A stretch of DNA of 12,570 nucleotides from assembly GCA_034430255.1 (NCBI GenBank), contig DAOUEU010000033.1:1-12570 (forward strand), written 5' to 3'. The DNA is from DATKYK01 sp034430255 (GTDB taxonomy: Bacteria > Chloroflexota > Dehalococcoidia > E44-bin15). The notes beneath the pieces are model-generated. The model was not told where the DNA came from. It made no database searches and saw only the letters and a list, made by a program, of their open reading frames with translations. Each line of letters opens with the position of its first letter. Within the stretch, counting starts at the first letter, position 1. This document shows positions 1-6,248 of the stretch, one piece after another. The position numbers and the translations under genes are program-made.

Positions 1-1395
1 CATGAGGAGGATATTCTCATTGTAGTTGTAATTCTGGTCTGCGACCTCCCCGGACATAAAGAAAAACCGCTCATCGCCAGCGACAAGGCCGGCCAGATAC
101 CCCAGGGCATCTTCCCCGAGCGCCGAAGACAGATAGAAGACTGGCGTAAAAAACTTCTCGTCCCGTACTCCTTGAAGGTTGGGGTTTTGCTCCACAGGCC
201 CCTGCCTGCGCACCATGGCCGCCAGCCTGGTTCCAGGGAAGATGCGCACCCCTAGGCTGGCGCCTACTCTGAACGGTGATAGCCATTTCATTTTCTCGAT
301 GGTATCCCCCAGGGAATCGCGGGTCTCACCGGGGCCGCCGAGGAGCAGGTCGTACATAAAAACAATGCCCTGTTGGTGGCATAGCTGGGCGGTTCGCGCC
401 ACATCCTCGACGGTGAAGTCCCGCCCCAGAGTGCGCAGCATCCGCTCATTTGCGCTATCGACGCCAAAGTTGATGCCGGCGCACCCCGCCTTCCGGAACA
501 GTGTGGCAAGCCCCTCGCTAAAGGGAGCGGGGCTACAGTAGGCATACCATCTCACCCGGGAGGCTAACCCCCTGTTTACGATTTCACGGCATATCTCCCT
601 GGCGTGAGCCGGCGGTAAATTGAACTCGCTATCGCAGAAGTGGAAATGGTCGATCCCCATCTGTAGTAGCGCCTGGATCTCATCCACCACGCTCCTCGGG
701 GAGCGCCGACGCACCCTCCTCCCCTTGGTCAGGGGGTCAGCGCAGTAGATACATCGTCCGGTGCAGCCCCGCTTGGCCTCAATGCTGCCCATGCCCCCTT
801 CCAAAAAGTAACGGCGGTTGTCCACCGCATTACGCTCCGGGGCGGGCATGCTCTTTAGATCCATGTATTTGGGGGCATTGAGATGGAAGCCCTCTGCAAC
901 ACGATACACCAGACCGGGGACCCCGTGGTAGTCCTCCCCACCCACCATCTTCTCAAGCAGTAAAGGGAGTGAGTATTCCCCCTCACCCCAGATCCCCAGG
1001 TCGAGGCCGCAGTACTGGAGTATGTCCCCGGGCATTATTGAGAACCCCGACCCGCCAAGTATTATGTGAGCCGAGGTGTGCGCCCTGATACAATCGATTA
1101 TCTCCTTAAGCCCGGGAATAAAGAAATCCCTGGTGACAAGGGAGGTGTCATCGGTGTTTCGCAGGGTGATAGCGACGGCGAAGGCGCTTTTTGAAGCGAA
1201 ATAGCCCTCGATCTCTCGAGCGAAATCCTGGGTATCTGGGCAAAAACAGAGATCGAGGAGGTCAACCTCAAAGCCGCTACCAGAGAGGGATGAGGCGAGA
1301 TAGTCCAGAGCAATGGGCGCTACCGGCGGCCTCATCCGGTTAGGGTTAACCAGGAGCACCCTACGAGCCAGCGCTTTCTCACTATCCGGACACAT
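1..1395 (-). CDS. B12-binding domain radical SAM protein, C-terminus cut by window edge
   Basis: Read from an ATG at 1395, the frame stays open for 465 codons to base 1, so the C-terminus lies outside the window. The first ~165 residues look like a cobalamin-binding Rossmann domain (start MCPDSEKALARRVLLVNPN, later HIILGGSGFS). A radical SAM domain follows, with the 4Fe-4S cysteine motif CTGRCIYC at C211, C215 and C218 (CxxxCxxC) and the segment GGPGETRDS near residues 353-361. Family members use a 5'-deoxyadenosyl radical, with cobalamin often serving as methyl carrier or cofactor; the substrate cannot be read from sequence. The start overlaps the upstream DUF166 gene by 14 bases, and GGAGGG sits just before the ATG, so translational coupling is likely. 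It is the last visible gene of the meaB cluster. The class is secure; the reaction is unknown. Confidence 0.9.
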   Translation of the reverse strand, partial: MCPDSEKALARRVLLVNPNRMRPPVAPIALDYLASSLSGSGFEVDLLDLCFCPDTQDFAREIEGYFASKSAFAVAITLRNTDDTSLVTRDFFIPGLKEIIDCIRAHTSAHIILGGSGFSIMPGDILQYCGLDLGIWGEGEYSLPLLLEKMVGGEDYHGVPGLVYRVAEGFHLNAPKYMDLKSMPAPERNAVDNRRYFLEGGMGSIEAKRGCTGRCIYCADPLTKGRRVRRRSPRSVVDEIQALLQMGIDHFHFCDSEFNLPPAHAREICREIVNRGLASRVRWYAYCSPAPFSEGLATLFRKAGCAGINFGVDSANERMLRTLGRDFTVEDVARTAQLCHQQGIVFMYDLLLGGPGETRDSLGDTIEKMKWLSPFRVGASLGVRIFPGTRLAAMVRRQGPVEQNPNLQGVRDEKFFTPVFYLSSALGEDALGYLAGLVAGDERFFFMSGEVADQNYNYNENILLM

Positions 1396-2155
1396 AGCCC
1401 TCCGCGGTCATATATGGCACCGGCTTTTTAAAGGGCTTTACCTGCTCGCCCACCTCGTCCCTTATGATGAAGCCGGCGACGTGCATCAGGGTATCGAAAA
1501 GCCGGTCGTCGATCTGCTCCTGAACCATGGCGGCCAGGCAGGGATAGTGGTGGTGGAGCATACCCGCCTCGAACTCAGCCTCGTCCGCGGAGACCCCCAC
1601 CAGCCCCTGAGCCACATGCCTGGCGCTGCCGCATGCTGCATCCCGGATAACGTCCACTGTCTCTATCTTCCTGGTCTGTGGGTTCACCGTTATCTTTAGC
1701 TGCGGCTTTCCGAAGTGCCGGGCGAAGGATGAAATAAGCTCGTTATCATAATTCCTGGAGCTATGGCGATAGCCGTAGCTATCCGGAGTCAGGGTGCAGA
1801 ATGGCCTGGGGAAGACGCTGTCGATGCCCATGGCGTCGAGTTCGCTCTGGAGCTGGTTTGCCAACCCTGGGGGCAGCCACGCCGAGTTGTCGATGGGGGC
1901 GATGACCGCCCGTGCCCCGCTTAAGCTGGCCATTGCGGGGATCAGCTGTGCTGCGCCGGGCGACTCTCCGAGGTAGAGTAGCAGGTCTGCCCGGGGCAGC
2001 TCCTCGGGGAGGAATTCCTCAGGCTCGTCTATAATCTGGGGCAGGGCGCGGGGCGGGGTGAAGACCTCGACTGTCCAGTCCGATGGACCATGGCTCCGTA
2101 TATTTTCAACCTTCCGCGTGCCGAAATTGCCCTCTATAACGGCTAGAATACGCAA
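1382..2155 (-). CDS. DUF166 family protein
   Basis: This is a 257-residue protein of unknown function. I assign it to DUF166, a family found mainly in methanogens and some anaerobic bacteria, from its N-terminus (MRILAVIEGNFGTRKVENI) and its C-terminal core with GSARHVAQGLVGV and GMLHHHYPCLAAM. Possible metal or active-site residues are C120, C175, H201-H203 and C206. No signal peptide or membrane segment is visible. Some archaeal relatives carry an old 'thymidylate synthase-like' label, which nothing here supports. The start is TTG at 2155, preceded by a purine-rich AGGGGGG about 8 bases away; it lies 14 bases after the stop of the acyl-CoA synthetase gene. The end overlaps the radical SAM gene by 14 bases. 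Position suggests a job shared with the cobalamin and acyl-CoA proteins around it. Confidence 0.82.
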   Translation of the reverse strand: MRILAVIEGNFGTRKVENIRSHGPSDWTVEVFTPPRALPQIIDEPEEFLPEELPRADLLLYLGESPGAAQLIPAMASLSGARAVIAPIDNSAWLPPGLANQLQSELDAMGIDSVFPRPFCTLTPDSYGYRHSSRNYDNELISSFARHFGKPQLKITVNPQTRKIETVDVIRDAACGSARHVAQGLVGVSADEAEFEAGMLHHHYPCLAAMVQEQIDDRLFDTLMHVAGFIIRDEVGEQVKPFKKPVPYMTAEGYVSG

Positions 2156-2169
2156 CGAATCATCCCCCC

Positions 2170-3552
2170 CTAGTCGCCCGAGCGGAAGCGCTGGTAGGCC
2201 ACCATCCTGCCCAGCACCTTGGCTGCCCTGCGTCCGTCAGGGTAAAATACGACCCCCCCGGTGGGCAATGGCTCCTCCATCACCGTCCTCAGCGCAGGCC
2301 AGGTGACGAAGACCGCTGGCTTGCCGGACTCCCTAACTGCCGCCAGCACCAGCTCCACATAATCGGGCATCCAGCTACTGGCGGTGACGAGCAATATATC
2401 CACCCCGTCATCCTTCCCCAGCGCCTCAATGGTATCGATATAGACCTGGCGGTTAAACGTGGACTGCATGCCCAGGTCTACCGGGTTATCGGTGCAGGTG
2501 CCCACTGAAGGGACAAACTCGGCCAGCCTCTTCCGGGTATCGTCGGAAAGATCGGCGAGCTCCAGCCCATACTCAATGCAGGCATCGGCGATGGCCACCC
2601 CCATGCCTCCCATTCCAGTAACGATAGCGACCCTGTTGCCGCCGGGCAGTGGGAGAAAGTAGAATGCCTGGAGGTAGTCAAGCATCTCCTCCGCACTATC
2701 AACCTTTATCATGCCCGTTTGCTGGAAGACAGCCTTCCATACCGCAGCCGAACCGGAGAGTGCTCCGGTATGCGAGGAGGCAGCGCGTGATCCCACATCG
2801 CTTGTCCCGCCTTTCCACAGCATGATGGGCTTCTTCCTGGAGACCTCTCTGGCAAGCCGGTAGAAGCGTGGCCCTTCGACCACCCCCTCCAGGTAGGCGA
2901 TTATGATGCCGGTCTCCGGGTCCTGACCGAAGTACTCCAGCAGGTCCGACTCATTTAGGTCACACTCGTTCCCGAAGCTTATGGCCTTGCTGAAATGGAT
3001 CCCCTGAGCCGCCGCAGCCACGGGGAACGTCACCGAAAGGGAGCCGCTCTGAGTGAACATACCCACCGAGCCACTCTCTCTGGGCAAGAAACCGGCAAAG
3101 TTAACCAGGTTGGAAGCAGGACAGTAGATGCCAACGCAGTTTGGCCCGATGAGCCTGGTACCATTCTTACGCGCAATCCCAACAGCCTCCCACTCCAGCC
3201 TTCTGCCCTCTCTATCCTTCTCCCCGAATCCCGAGGTGCATATCACAACCCCCTGGATGCCCTTCAAGGCGCAGTCACGTACCACACCGGGCACCGTTTC
3301 CCGCGGAGAGAACACCACCGCCAGGTCCACGTCCCCCGGTATATCCTGCGCCGTGGGGTAAGCCTTCACCCCGCACACCTCTTGCTCGCCGGGGTGAACA
3401 ACGTAAAGCTTGCCCCTGTCAAAGCCCTGCTGAATAAAACCTCTCAGAAAAAACTGTCCCAGGTTCCCGTCGCTGTTGGAAGCCCCTACGATAGCCACCC
3501 CCTGCGGGTGGAAGATTCGCTCCAACTCATCTATAGTCTTCCTATTTTTCAG
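2170..3552 (-). CDS. NDP-forming acyl-CoA synthetase, alpha-subunit-type (no ATP-grasp domain)
   Basis: It resembles the alpha part of ADP-forming acetyl/acyl-CoA synthetases, which interconvert acyl-CoA and NDP + Pi with free acid and NTP. The ~460 residues hold an N-terminal CoA-binding Rossmann domain (IFHPQGVAIVGAS), then two succinyl-CoA-ligase-like domains. ASSHTGALSGS contains H261, matching the phosphorylated histidine of the family, followed by VAIVTGMGGMGV and TDNPVDLG. The ATP-grasp (beta) domain is absent and no beta gene is seen nearby. The start is uncertain: the frame is open to an ATG at 3651, but that would overlap meaB by 110 bases and add 33 unrelated residues. I prefer CTG at 3552, which has AGGAAGGGG 6 bases upstream and overlaps meaB by 11 bases; TTG at 3525 is the other candidate. 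Substrate specificity is not readable. Confidence 0.85.
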   Translation of the reverse strand: MKNRKTIDELERIFHPQGVAIVGASNSDGNLGQFFLRGFIQQGFDRGKLYVVHPGEQEVCGVKAYPTAQDIPGDVDLAVVFSPRETVPGVVRDCALKGIQGVVICTSGFGEKDREGRRLEWEAVGIARKNGTRLIGPNCVGIYCPASNLVNFAGFLPRESGSVGMFTQSGSLSVTFPVAAAAQGIHFSKAISFGNECDLNESDLLEYFGQDPETGIIIAYLEGVVEGPRFYRLAREVSRKKPIMLWKGGTSDVGSRAASSHTGALSGSAAVWKAVFQQTGMIKVDSAEEMLDYLQAFYFLPLPGGNRVAIVTGMGGMGVAIADACIEYGLELADLSDDTRKRLAEFVPSVGTCTDNPVDLGMQSTFNRQVYIDTIEALGKDDGVDILLVTASSWMPDYVELVLAAVRESGKPAVFVTWPALRTVMEEPLPTGGVVFYPDGRRAAKVLGRMVAYQRFRSGD

Positions 3553-4549
3553 TCTCTTCCCCTTCCTGCTCCAGTGTGCCGCGCCAAGTTTGAAGCAGGG
3601 TCTTGCTGGCGAGGAGTTCATCAGTGGCAGAATAAGGGTCGATGTCGCCATGCTCCACCCTCTCCATTGATGCGGTTAGCTGCTCGCTTCTCCTTATAAG
3701 CGCCAGGATGCGCTCCCTGACGCTCCGCTCCACCACCTCCAGGAACTCCGCCCTCCGCTGTGCCTTGCGGCGAATGTCAAGCTGCCCCGCCTCCTCAAGC
3801 GCCTTTCGGTGGTTTCTGATCTCCTGATACAGCCTATCGATTCCCACATTATTTACCGCCTCGGTGGTGAGCACCGGCACCTCCCACCACTCATGCTTGG
3901 GGTTGAGACGCAGTACCTGCTTCAGGTCATCCGCCACCATATCCGCCCCTTCCCGGTCCGCCTTGTTGACCACGAATATATCGGCGATCTCTAGGATACC
4001 GGCCTTCATGGCCTGAATGGCATCGCCCCCCTCCGGCACCAGCACCACCACCACGGTGTCCGCCGCATCCATGATGTCGAGCTCGGTCTGCCCCACGCCC
4101 ACCGTCTCCACCAGAATGAAGTCCTTGCCGAAGGCATCCATGAGCTTGAGCACCTCCTTAGTGGTTGGCGATAGCCCCCCCCTCCCATCCCAGGTAGCCA
4201 TGCTGCGGATGAAAACCTCCTTATCAAGGAAGTGCTGCTGCATCCTGATGCGGTCGCCGAGCACCGCCCCCCCCGAAAATGGACTGGAAGGGTCGCAGGC
4301 AATCAAGCCTACCGTGTACCCATCCGCCCGTATAAGAGCGGTCAACCTGTCGGCAATGCTGCTCTTGCCCCCCCCCGATGGGCCGGTAATGCCCACGATG
4401 TAGGACTTGCCCAGGTTGAAGTTTATCCGGCTCATTATCTGGGGCACCTCGGGTGCATTCCGCTCTATCATGGTGATAAGCCGTGCCAGGCACTGTTCGT
4501 CCCCGCCGATCATCTTCTTGACCATTTCCTCAATATCAAGCAATTCCAT
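3542..4549 (-). CDS. meaB: MeaB/ArgK-type G3E P-loop GTPase (acyl-CoA mutase chaperone)
   Basis: MeaB-type GTPases guard and reload adenosylcobalamin in methylmalonyl-CoA mutase and related B12-dependent acyl-CoA mutases. The 335-residue length fits the family. Visible motifs are the P-loop GPSGGGKSS (56-64), the Mg/switch region DPSSPFSGGAVLGDRIRM (86-103), ETVGVGQTELD (148-158) and the guanine-specificity motif NKAD (195-198), followed by a charged helical C-terminal dimerisation region. One departure stands out: the segment at 115-127 reads RSMATWDGRGGLS where the family, as I remember it, has MATRG..GGL. The ATG at 4549 has AAGGGG three bases upstream. It is the first gene of the minus-strand cluster. 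No mutase gene is in the window, so its client may be elsewhere or may be a different cobalamin enzyme. Confidence 0.93.
   Translation of the reverse strand: MELLDIEEMVKKMIGGDEQCLARLITMIERNAPEVPQIMSRINFNLGKSYIVGITGPSGGGKSSIADRLTALIRADGYTVGLIACDPSSPFSGGAVLGDRIRMQQHFLDKEVFIRSMATWDGRGGLSPTTKEVLKLMDAFGKDFILVETVGVGQTELDIMDAADTVVVVLVPEGGDAIQAMKAGILEIADIFVVNKADREGADMVADDLKQVLRLNPKHEWWEVPVLTTEAVNNVGIDRLYQEIRNHRKALEEAGQLDIRRKAQRRAEFLEVVERSVRERILALIRRSEQLTASMERVEHGDIDPYSATDELLASKTLLQTWRGTLEQEGEETEK
3559..3567 (-). promoter_or_regulatory. Shine-Dalgarno supporting a CTG start of the acyl-CoA synthetase gene
   Basis: On the minus strand the sequence reads AGGAAGGGG, 6 bases before a CTG at 3552. It lies inside the last codons of meaB, so coupled translation is likely. 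It favours the short form of the synthetase over the ATG at 3651. The CTG start itself is an inference. Confidence 0.45.
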
Positions 4550-4560
4550 AAACCCCTTTA

Positions 4561-4633
4561 ATTATAATTATACCCTATGATCTCACCTTATCCAGCTAAA
4601 AAACTATAGCACACTGTCCCTTCTGCGTGTCAA
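4561..4633 (-). promoter_or_regulatory. Putative meaB operon promoter region
   Basis: Two candidates are visible on the minus strand. A perfect -35 TTGACA (4628-4633) is followed after 19 bases by TATAGT (4603-4608) with an extended TGC before it; the spacer is long. Closer to the gene, two TATAAT boxes stand directly in tandem (4561-4572), 11 bases before the meaB ATG, but without a clear -35. Either could drive the operon. No cobalamin riboswitch is recognisable between here and 4890. Confidence 0.5.
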
Positions 4634-4890
4634 GGAATTTGGGTGATGGTAAATGGTTATTCGTTTTAACTGGTATATCATAGACCGACCCTGAGACTAT
4701 TTTCGTCCGCAGAGACCTACCCGCTGGCCGCTACTTCTATGAGACTCAATACCCGCCGCGTGGCCTCTATATGACGGGTAGACGGGCCAAGCCTGTTGCC
4801 CAACTTGATCGGGCAATCGGCCAGCCTAACCGTTGTCGTGGTGAACTCGTTTCAGCATTTCGACCATGAGATTCCGAAACAAGTTAGGAC
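4634..4890. other. Intergenic stretch without a recognisable gene
   Basis: No coding region can be supported here on either strand. The only clear structure is a small hairpin: TTGCCC at 4796-4801 pairs with GGGCAA at 4811-4816 around a 9-base loop. No T-run follows it on either strand, so it is not an intrinsic terminator. The surrounding bases 4785-4835 faintly recall the 5' half of a tRNA but cannot be completed to one. Confidence 0.5.
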
Positions 4891-5096
4891 TGTCATTGCG
4901 AACCATGCCCTGAGTCGAGGCACTGAGCAAAGCGAGGGGGATATGAAGTGGCAGGATCGGTAATCCCCACATGGACATACTATCCCGTTTATTGCCACGT
5001 CCCCCCACACTTCGGGGTCCTCGCCACAACCTTTATGTTGCAAGCCAAGGACAACCTCCTGAGATTCTTCTCTCCCTCTGCTCCCTCAGAATGACA
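4891..5096. repeat. Degenerate inverted-repeat element with TGTCATT/AATGACA ends
   Basis: The stretch begins TGTCATTGCGA (4891-4901) and ends CTCAGAATGACA (5085-5096), so its ends form an imperfect terminal inverted repeat. Between them the minus strand reads like a decayed copy of a short repeat that I recall as common in Chloroflexota and some other anaerobes (TGTCATTCTGAGGGAGC... and ...TTCGCAATGACA). It has no open reading frame of substance. A non-autonomous element or an old interspersed repeat is the likely nature. Copy number cannot be judged from one window. Confidence 0.5.
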
Positions 5097-5112
5097 CAGA
5101 TCCCTCAAGATA

Positions 5113-5141
5113 TTGATTTGACTTTTATAGACAGGTATACT
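5113..5141 (+). promoter_or_regulatory. Sigma70-type promoter of the translation-factor-like gene
   Basis: A -35 TTGATT (5113-5118) and a -10 TATACT (5136-5141) are separated by exactly 17 bases. Transcription should begin near 5148, about 40 bases before the GTG start at 5188. This excludes the in-frame TTG at 5143, which would precede the transcript. The promoter starts 16 bases after the inverted-repeat element ends. Confidence 0.65.
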
Positions 5142-5187
5142 GTTGAAAGACAGGCATGTTAGTCTGAAAAGGAAGGAGGGCAAGATC

Positions 5188-5439
5188 GTGGAAGAGGAAA
5201 TCGGCAGGGTCAGCGACTTCTTTGCCCGACCGGTGGTGGCAGGGATCGATCTCACCGGTCCGCTCCAGGTTGAGGACAGGATTCACATCGTAGGACACAC
5301 CTCCGACCTGGAGCTCATCGTCCAGTCCATGCAGATAAACAATGTTGACGTTCAGGAAGCCGGGCCGGGGGATGCCGTAGGGATCAAGGTGCCTGACCGG
5401 GTGAGGCGGGGGGATAAGGTCTACAAGGTCACGGATTGA
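5188..5439 (+). CDS. Stand-alone translation elongation factor-like (EF-Tu domain 2) protein
   Basis: This 83-residue protein consists of a single beta-barrel of the translation-factor domain-2 type. The fold is suggested by the order [56 protein letters not shown] and [17 protein letters not shown], which matches domain 2 of EF-Tu/IF2-type GTPases without any G domain. Similar short proteins occur in archaea and anaerobic bacteria, and their function is not established. I chose GTG at 5188 because AAGGAGG (5173-5179) sits 8 bases upstream and a promoter ends at 5141; an upstream in-frame TTG at 5143 would only add 15 unrelated residues. It is the only complete plus-strand gene here, and its end overlaps the end of ribH by 11 bases. 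Confidence 0.82.
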   Translation: MEEEIGRVSDFFARPVVAGIDLTGPLQVEDRIHIVGHTSDLELIVQSMQINNVDVQEAGPGDAVGIKVPDRVRRGDKVYKVTD

Positions 5440-5899
5440 TCGTCCGAATAAGGTTCGCCATCTCGATGGCGCTTTCCGCCGCTTCAAAGCCGGCGTTGCC
5501 CATCTTTGTCCCCGCTCGCTCGATAGCCTGTTCCAGTGTGTCGGCGGTGACCACACCATAGGTTACCGGCACTCCGGTCTGCAAGCCGACCTGGGCTATC
5601 CCCTTGGTTACCTCGGTGGCGATATAGTCAAAGTGTGGTGTGCCACCCCTTATCACCGCGCCCAGGCAGATAACGGCCGAGTAGCTTCCCATCTCCGCCA
5701 TCTTTTTAGCGATGAGAGGTATCTCGAAAGAGCCTGGGGTCCAGGCGACCTCGATGTCCTTCTCTTTGACACCGTGGCGCAGTAGCGCATCCTCCGCCCC
5801 CGCAAGAAGCCTGGCGGTGATGAACTCATTGAAGCGGGATATAACAACCCCGAACCTCAAGCCCGCGCCGAGAAGCGTTCCTTCATATTTCTTATTCAA
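5429..5899 (-). CDS. ribH: 6,7-dimethyl-8-ribityllumazine synthase
   Basis: RibH condenses 5-amino-6-ribitylamino-uracil with 3,4-dihydroxy-2-butanone 4-phosphate to give the lumazine precursor of riboflavin, usually in a large cytoplasmic icosahedral or pentameric shell. The 156 residues match the family length. Signature segments are [17 protein letters not shown] (16-32), [15 protein letters not shown] (54-68) and [13 protein letters not shown] (81-93), with the likely catalytic histidine H89, then [15 protein letters not shown]. The start is TTG at 5899: no ATG lies in frame nearby, and a full AGGAGG (5905-5910) stands 5 bases upstream. It is the last gene of the rib cluster, 24 bases after the DUF6506 gene. 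Its 3' end converges with and overlaps the plus-strand gene ending at 5439. Confidence 0.96.
   Translation of the reverse strand: MNKKYEGTLLGAGLRFGVVISRFNEFITARLLAGAEDALLRHGVKEKDIEVAWTPGSFEIPLIAKKMAEMGSYSAVICLGAVIRGGTPHFDYIATEVTKGIAQVGLQTGVPVTYGVVTADTLEQAIERAGTKMGNAGFEAAESAIEMANLIRTINP
5456..5477 (+). terminator. Weak possible terminator after the translation-factor-like gene
   Basis: CGCCAT-CTCG-ATGGCG forms a perfect 6-bp stem with a 4-base loop at 5456-5471, 17 bases after the stop codon, followed only by CTTTCC. It lies within the ribH coding sequence on the other strand. The poor T-run makes it doubtful. Confidence 0.25.
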
Positions 5900-5904
5900 T
5901 ATCG

Positions 5905-5910
5905 CCTCCT
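5905..5910 (-). promoter_or_regulatory. Ribosome binding site fixing the TTG start of ribH
   Basis: The minus strand reads AGGAGG, a perfect Shine-Dalgarno core, 5 bases before TTG at 5899. It decides the start of ribH, which has no ATG or GTG alternative in register nearby. Confidence 0.8.
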
Positions 5911-5923
5911 CTTATAACTAAGC

Positions 5924-6229
5924 CTAGCCAGAGAAAACCTCGTCGCTGCTCTTGCCCAGGGCGGCATGAATATCGAAGCGAACCGCGCCCACCGACGCCC
6001 TGCCCCGCACCGCGTCGGCAATCCTGCCGGTCATGCTGTGACCAAAGCCGCCGCAGAGCTCGATTAAACCACACCCCTCACCTACCAGTTGCTCTGCCTT
6101 GTCGAGAGCCTGGTCCATGTTGGCTACAAATTGGATGACGAGTTCAACAAACTCCGTGCTCAGCACGCTACGGTGCTTATCGGGGTCTGCATCGGGCACT
6201 ATAACCATGAAGGCCATTTTCATTGCCAT
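5924..6229 (-). CDS. DUF6506 family protein
   Basis: This 101-residue protein of unknown function has the pattern I associate with DUF6506: an N-terminal strand MAFMVIVPDADPDKHRSVL, a helix VANMDQALDKAEQLVGEG, a glycine-rich LIELCGGFGHSMTGRIADAV (75% of the way to the middle fold), and a C-terminal VGAVRFDIHAALG. The alternating strands and helices and the GGFGH segment suggest a small alpha/beta fold that could bind a ligand. The ATG at 6229 follows GGAGAGGA at good spacing. It lies 19 bases after ribBA and 24 bases before ribH, clearly inside the riboflavin transcript, so a link to flavin or lumazine metabolism is a reasonable guess but not shown. C59 and H64 in CGGFGH are the only obvious candidate functional residues. 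Confidence 0.8.
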   Translation of the reverse strand: MAMKMAFMVIVPDADPDKHRSVLSTEFVELVIQFVANMDQALDKAEQLVGEGCGLIELCGGFGHSMTGRIADAVRGRASVGAVRFDIHAALGKSSDEVFSG

Positions 6230-6248
6230 GTTTCCTCTCCTTTCATAA

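Noticed and set aside
2995..3699. Plus-strand open frame of 234 codons opposite the synthetase gene
   Set aside because: It is a shadow of the minus-strand synthetase and meaB coding sequences and has no supporting features.
4690..4720. Possible cobalamin riboswitch box (GCAGAGACCTACCC) near meaB
   Set aside because: Only one loosely similar string is present, on the strand opposite to meaB; the other conserved cobalamin-riboswitch elements are missing.
4796..4816. Hairpin TTGCCC/GGGCAA as a terminator
   Set aside because: No T-run follows on either strand, and no gene ends nearby in the matching direction.
4785..4870. tRNA-like stretch with a D-arm pattern (GCCC, 9-base loop, GGGC)
   Set aside because: The putative anticodon loop lacks T33 and its stem pairs poorly, and no T-arm with a TTCGANNC loop or acceptor stem can be formed, so it is at most a coincidence or a long-dead remnant.
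4826..5043. Minus-strand open frames of 63-67 codons
   Set aside because: They lie within the degenerate repeat element, have no plausible ribosome binding sites and show no family resemblance.
5143..5187. TTG at 5143 as the start of the translation-factor-like gene
   Set aside because: It lies between the -10 box and the predicted transcription start and would add 15 residues without similarity; GTG at 5188 has a strong Shine-Dalgarno.
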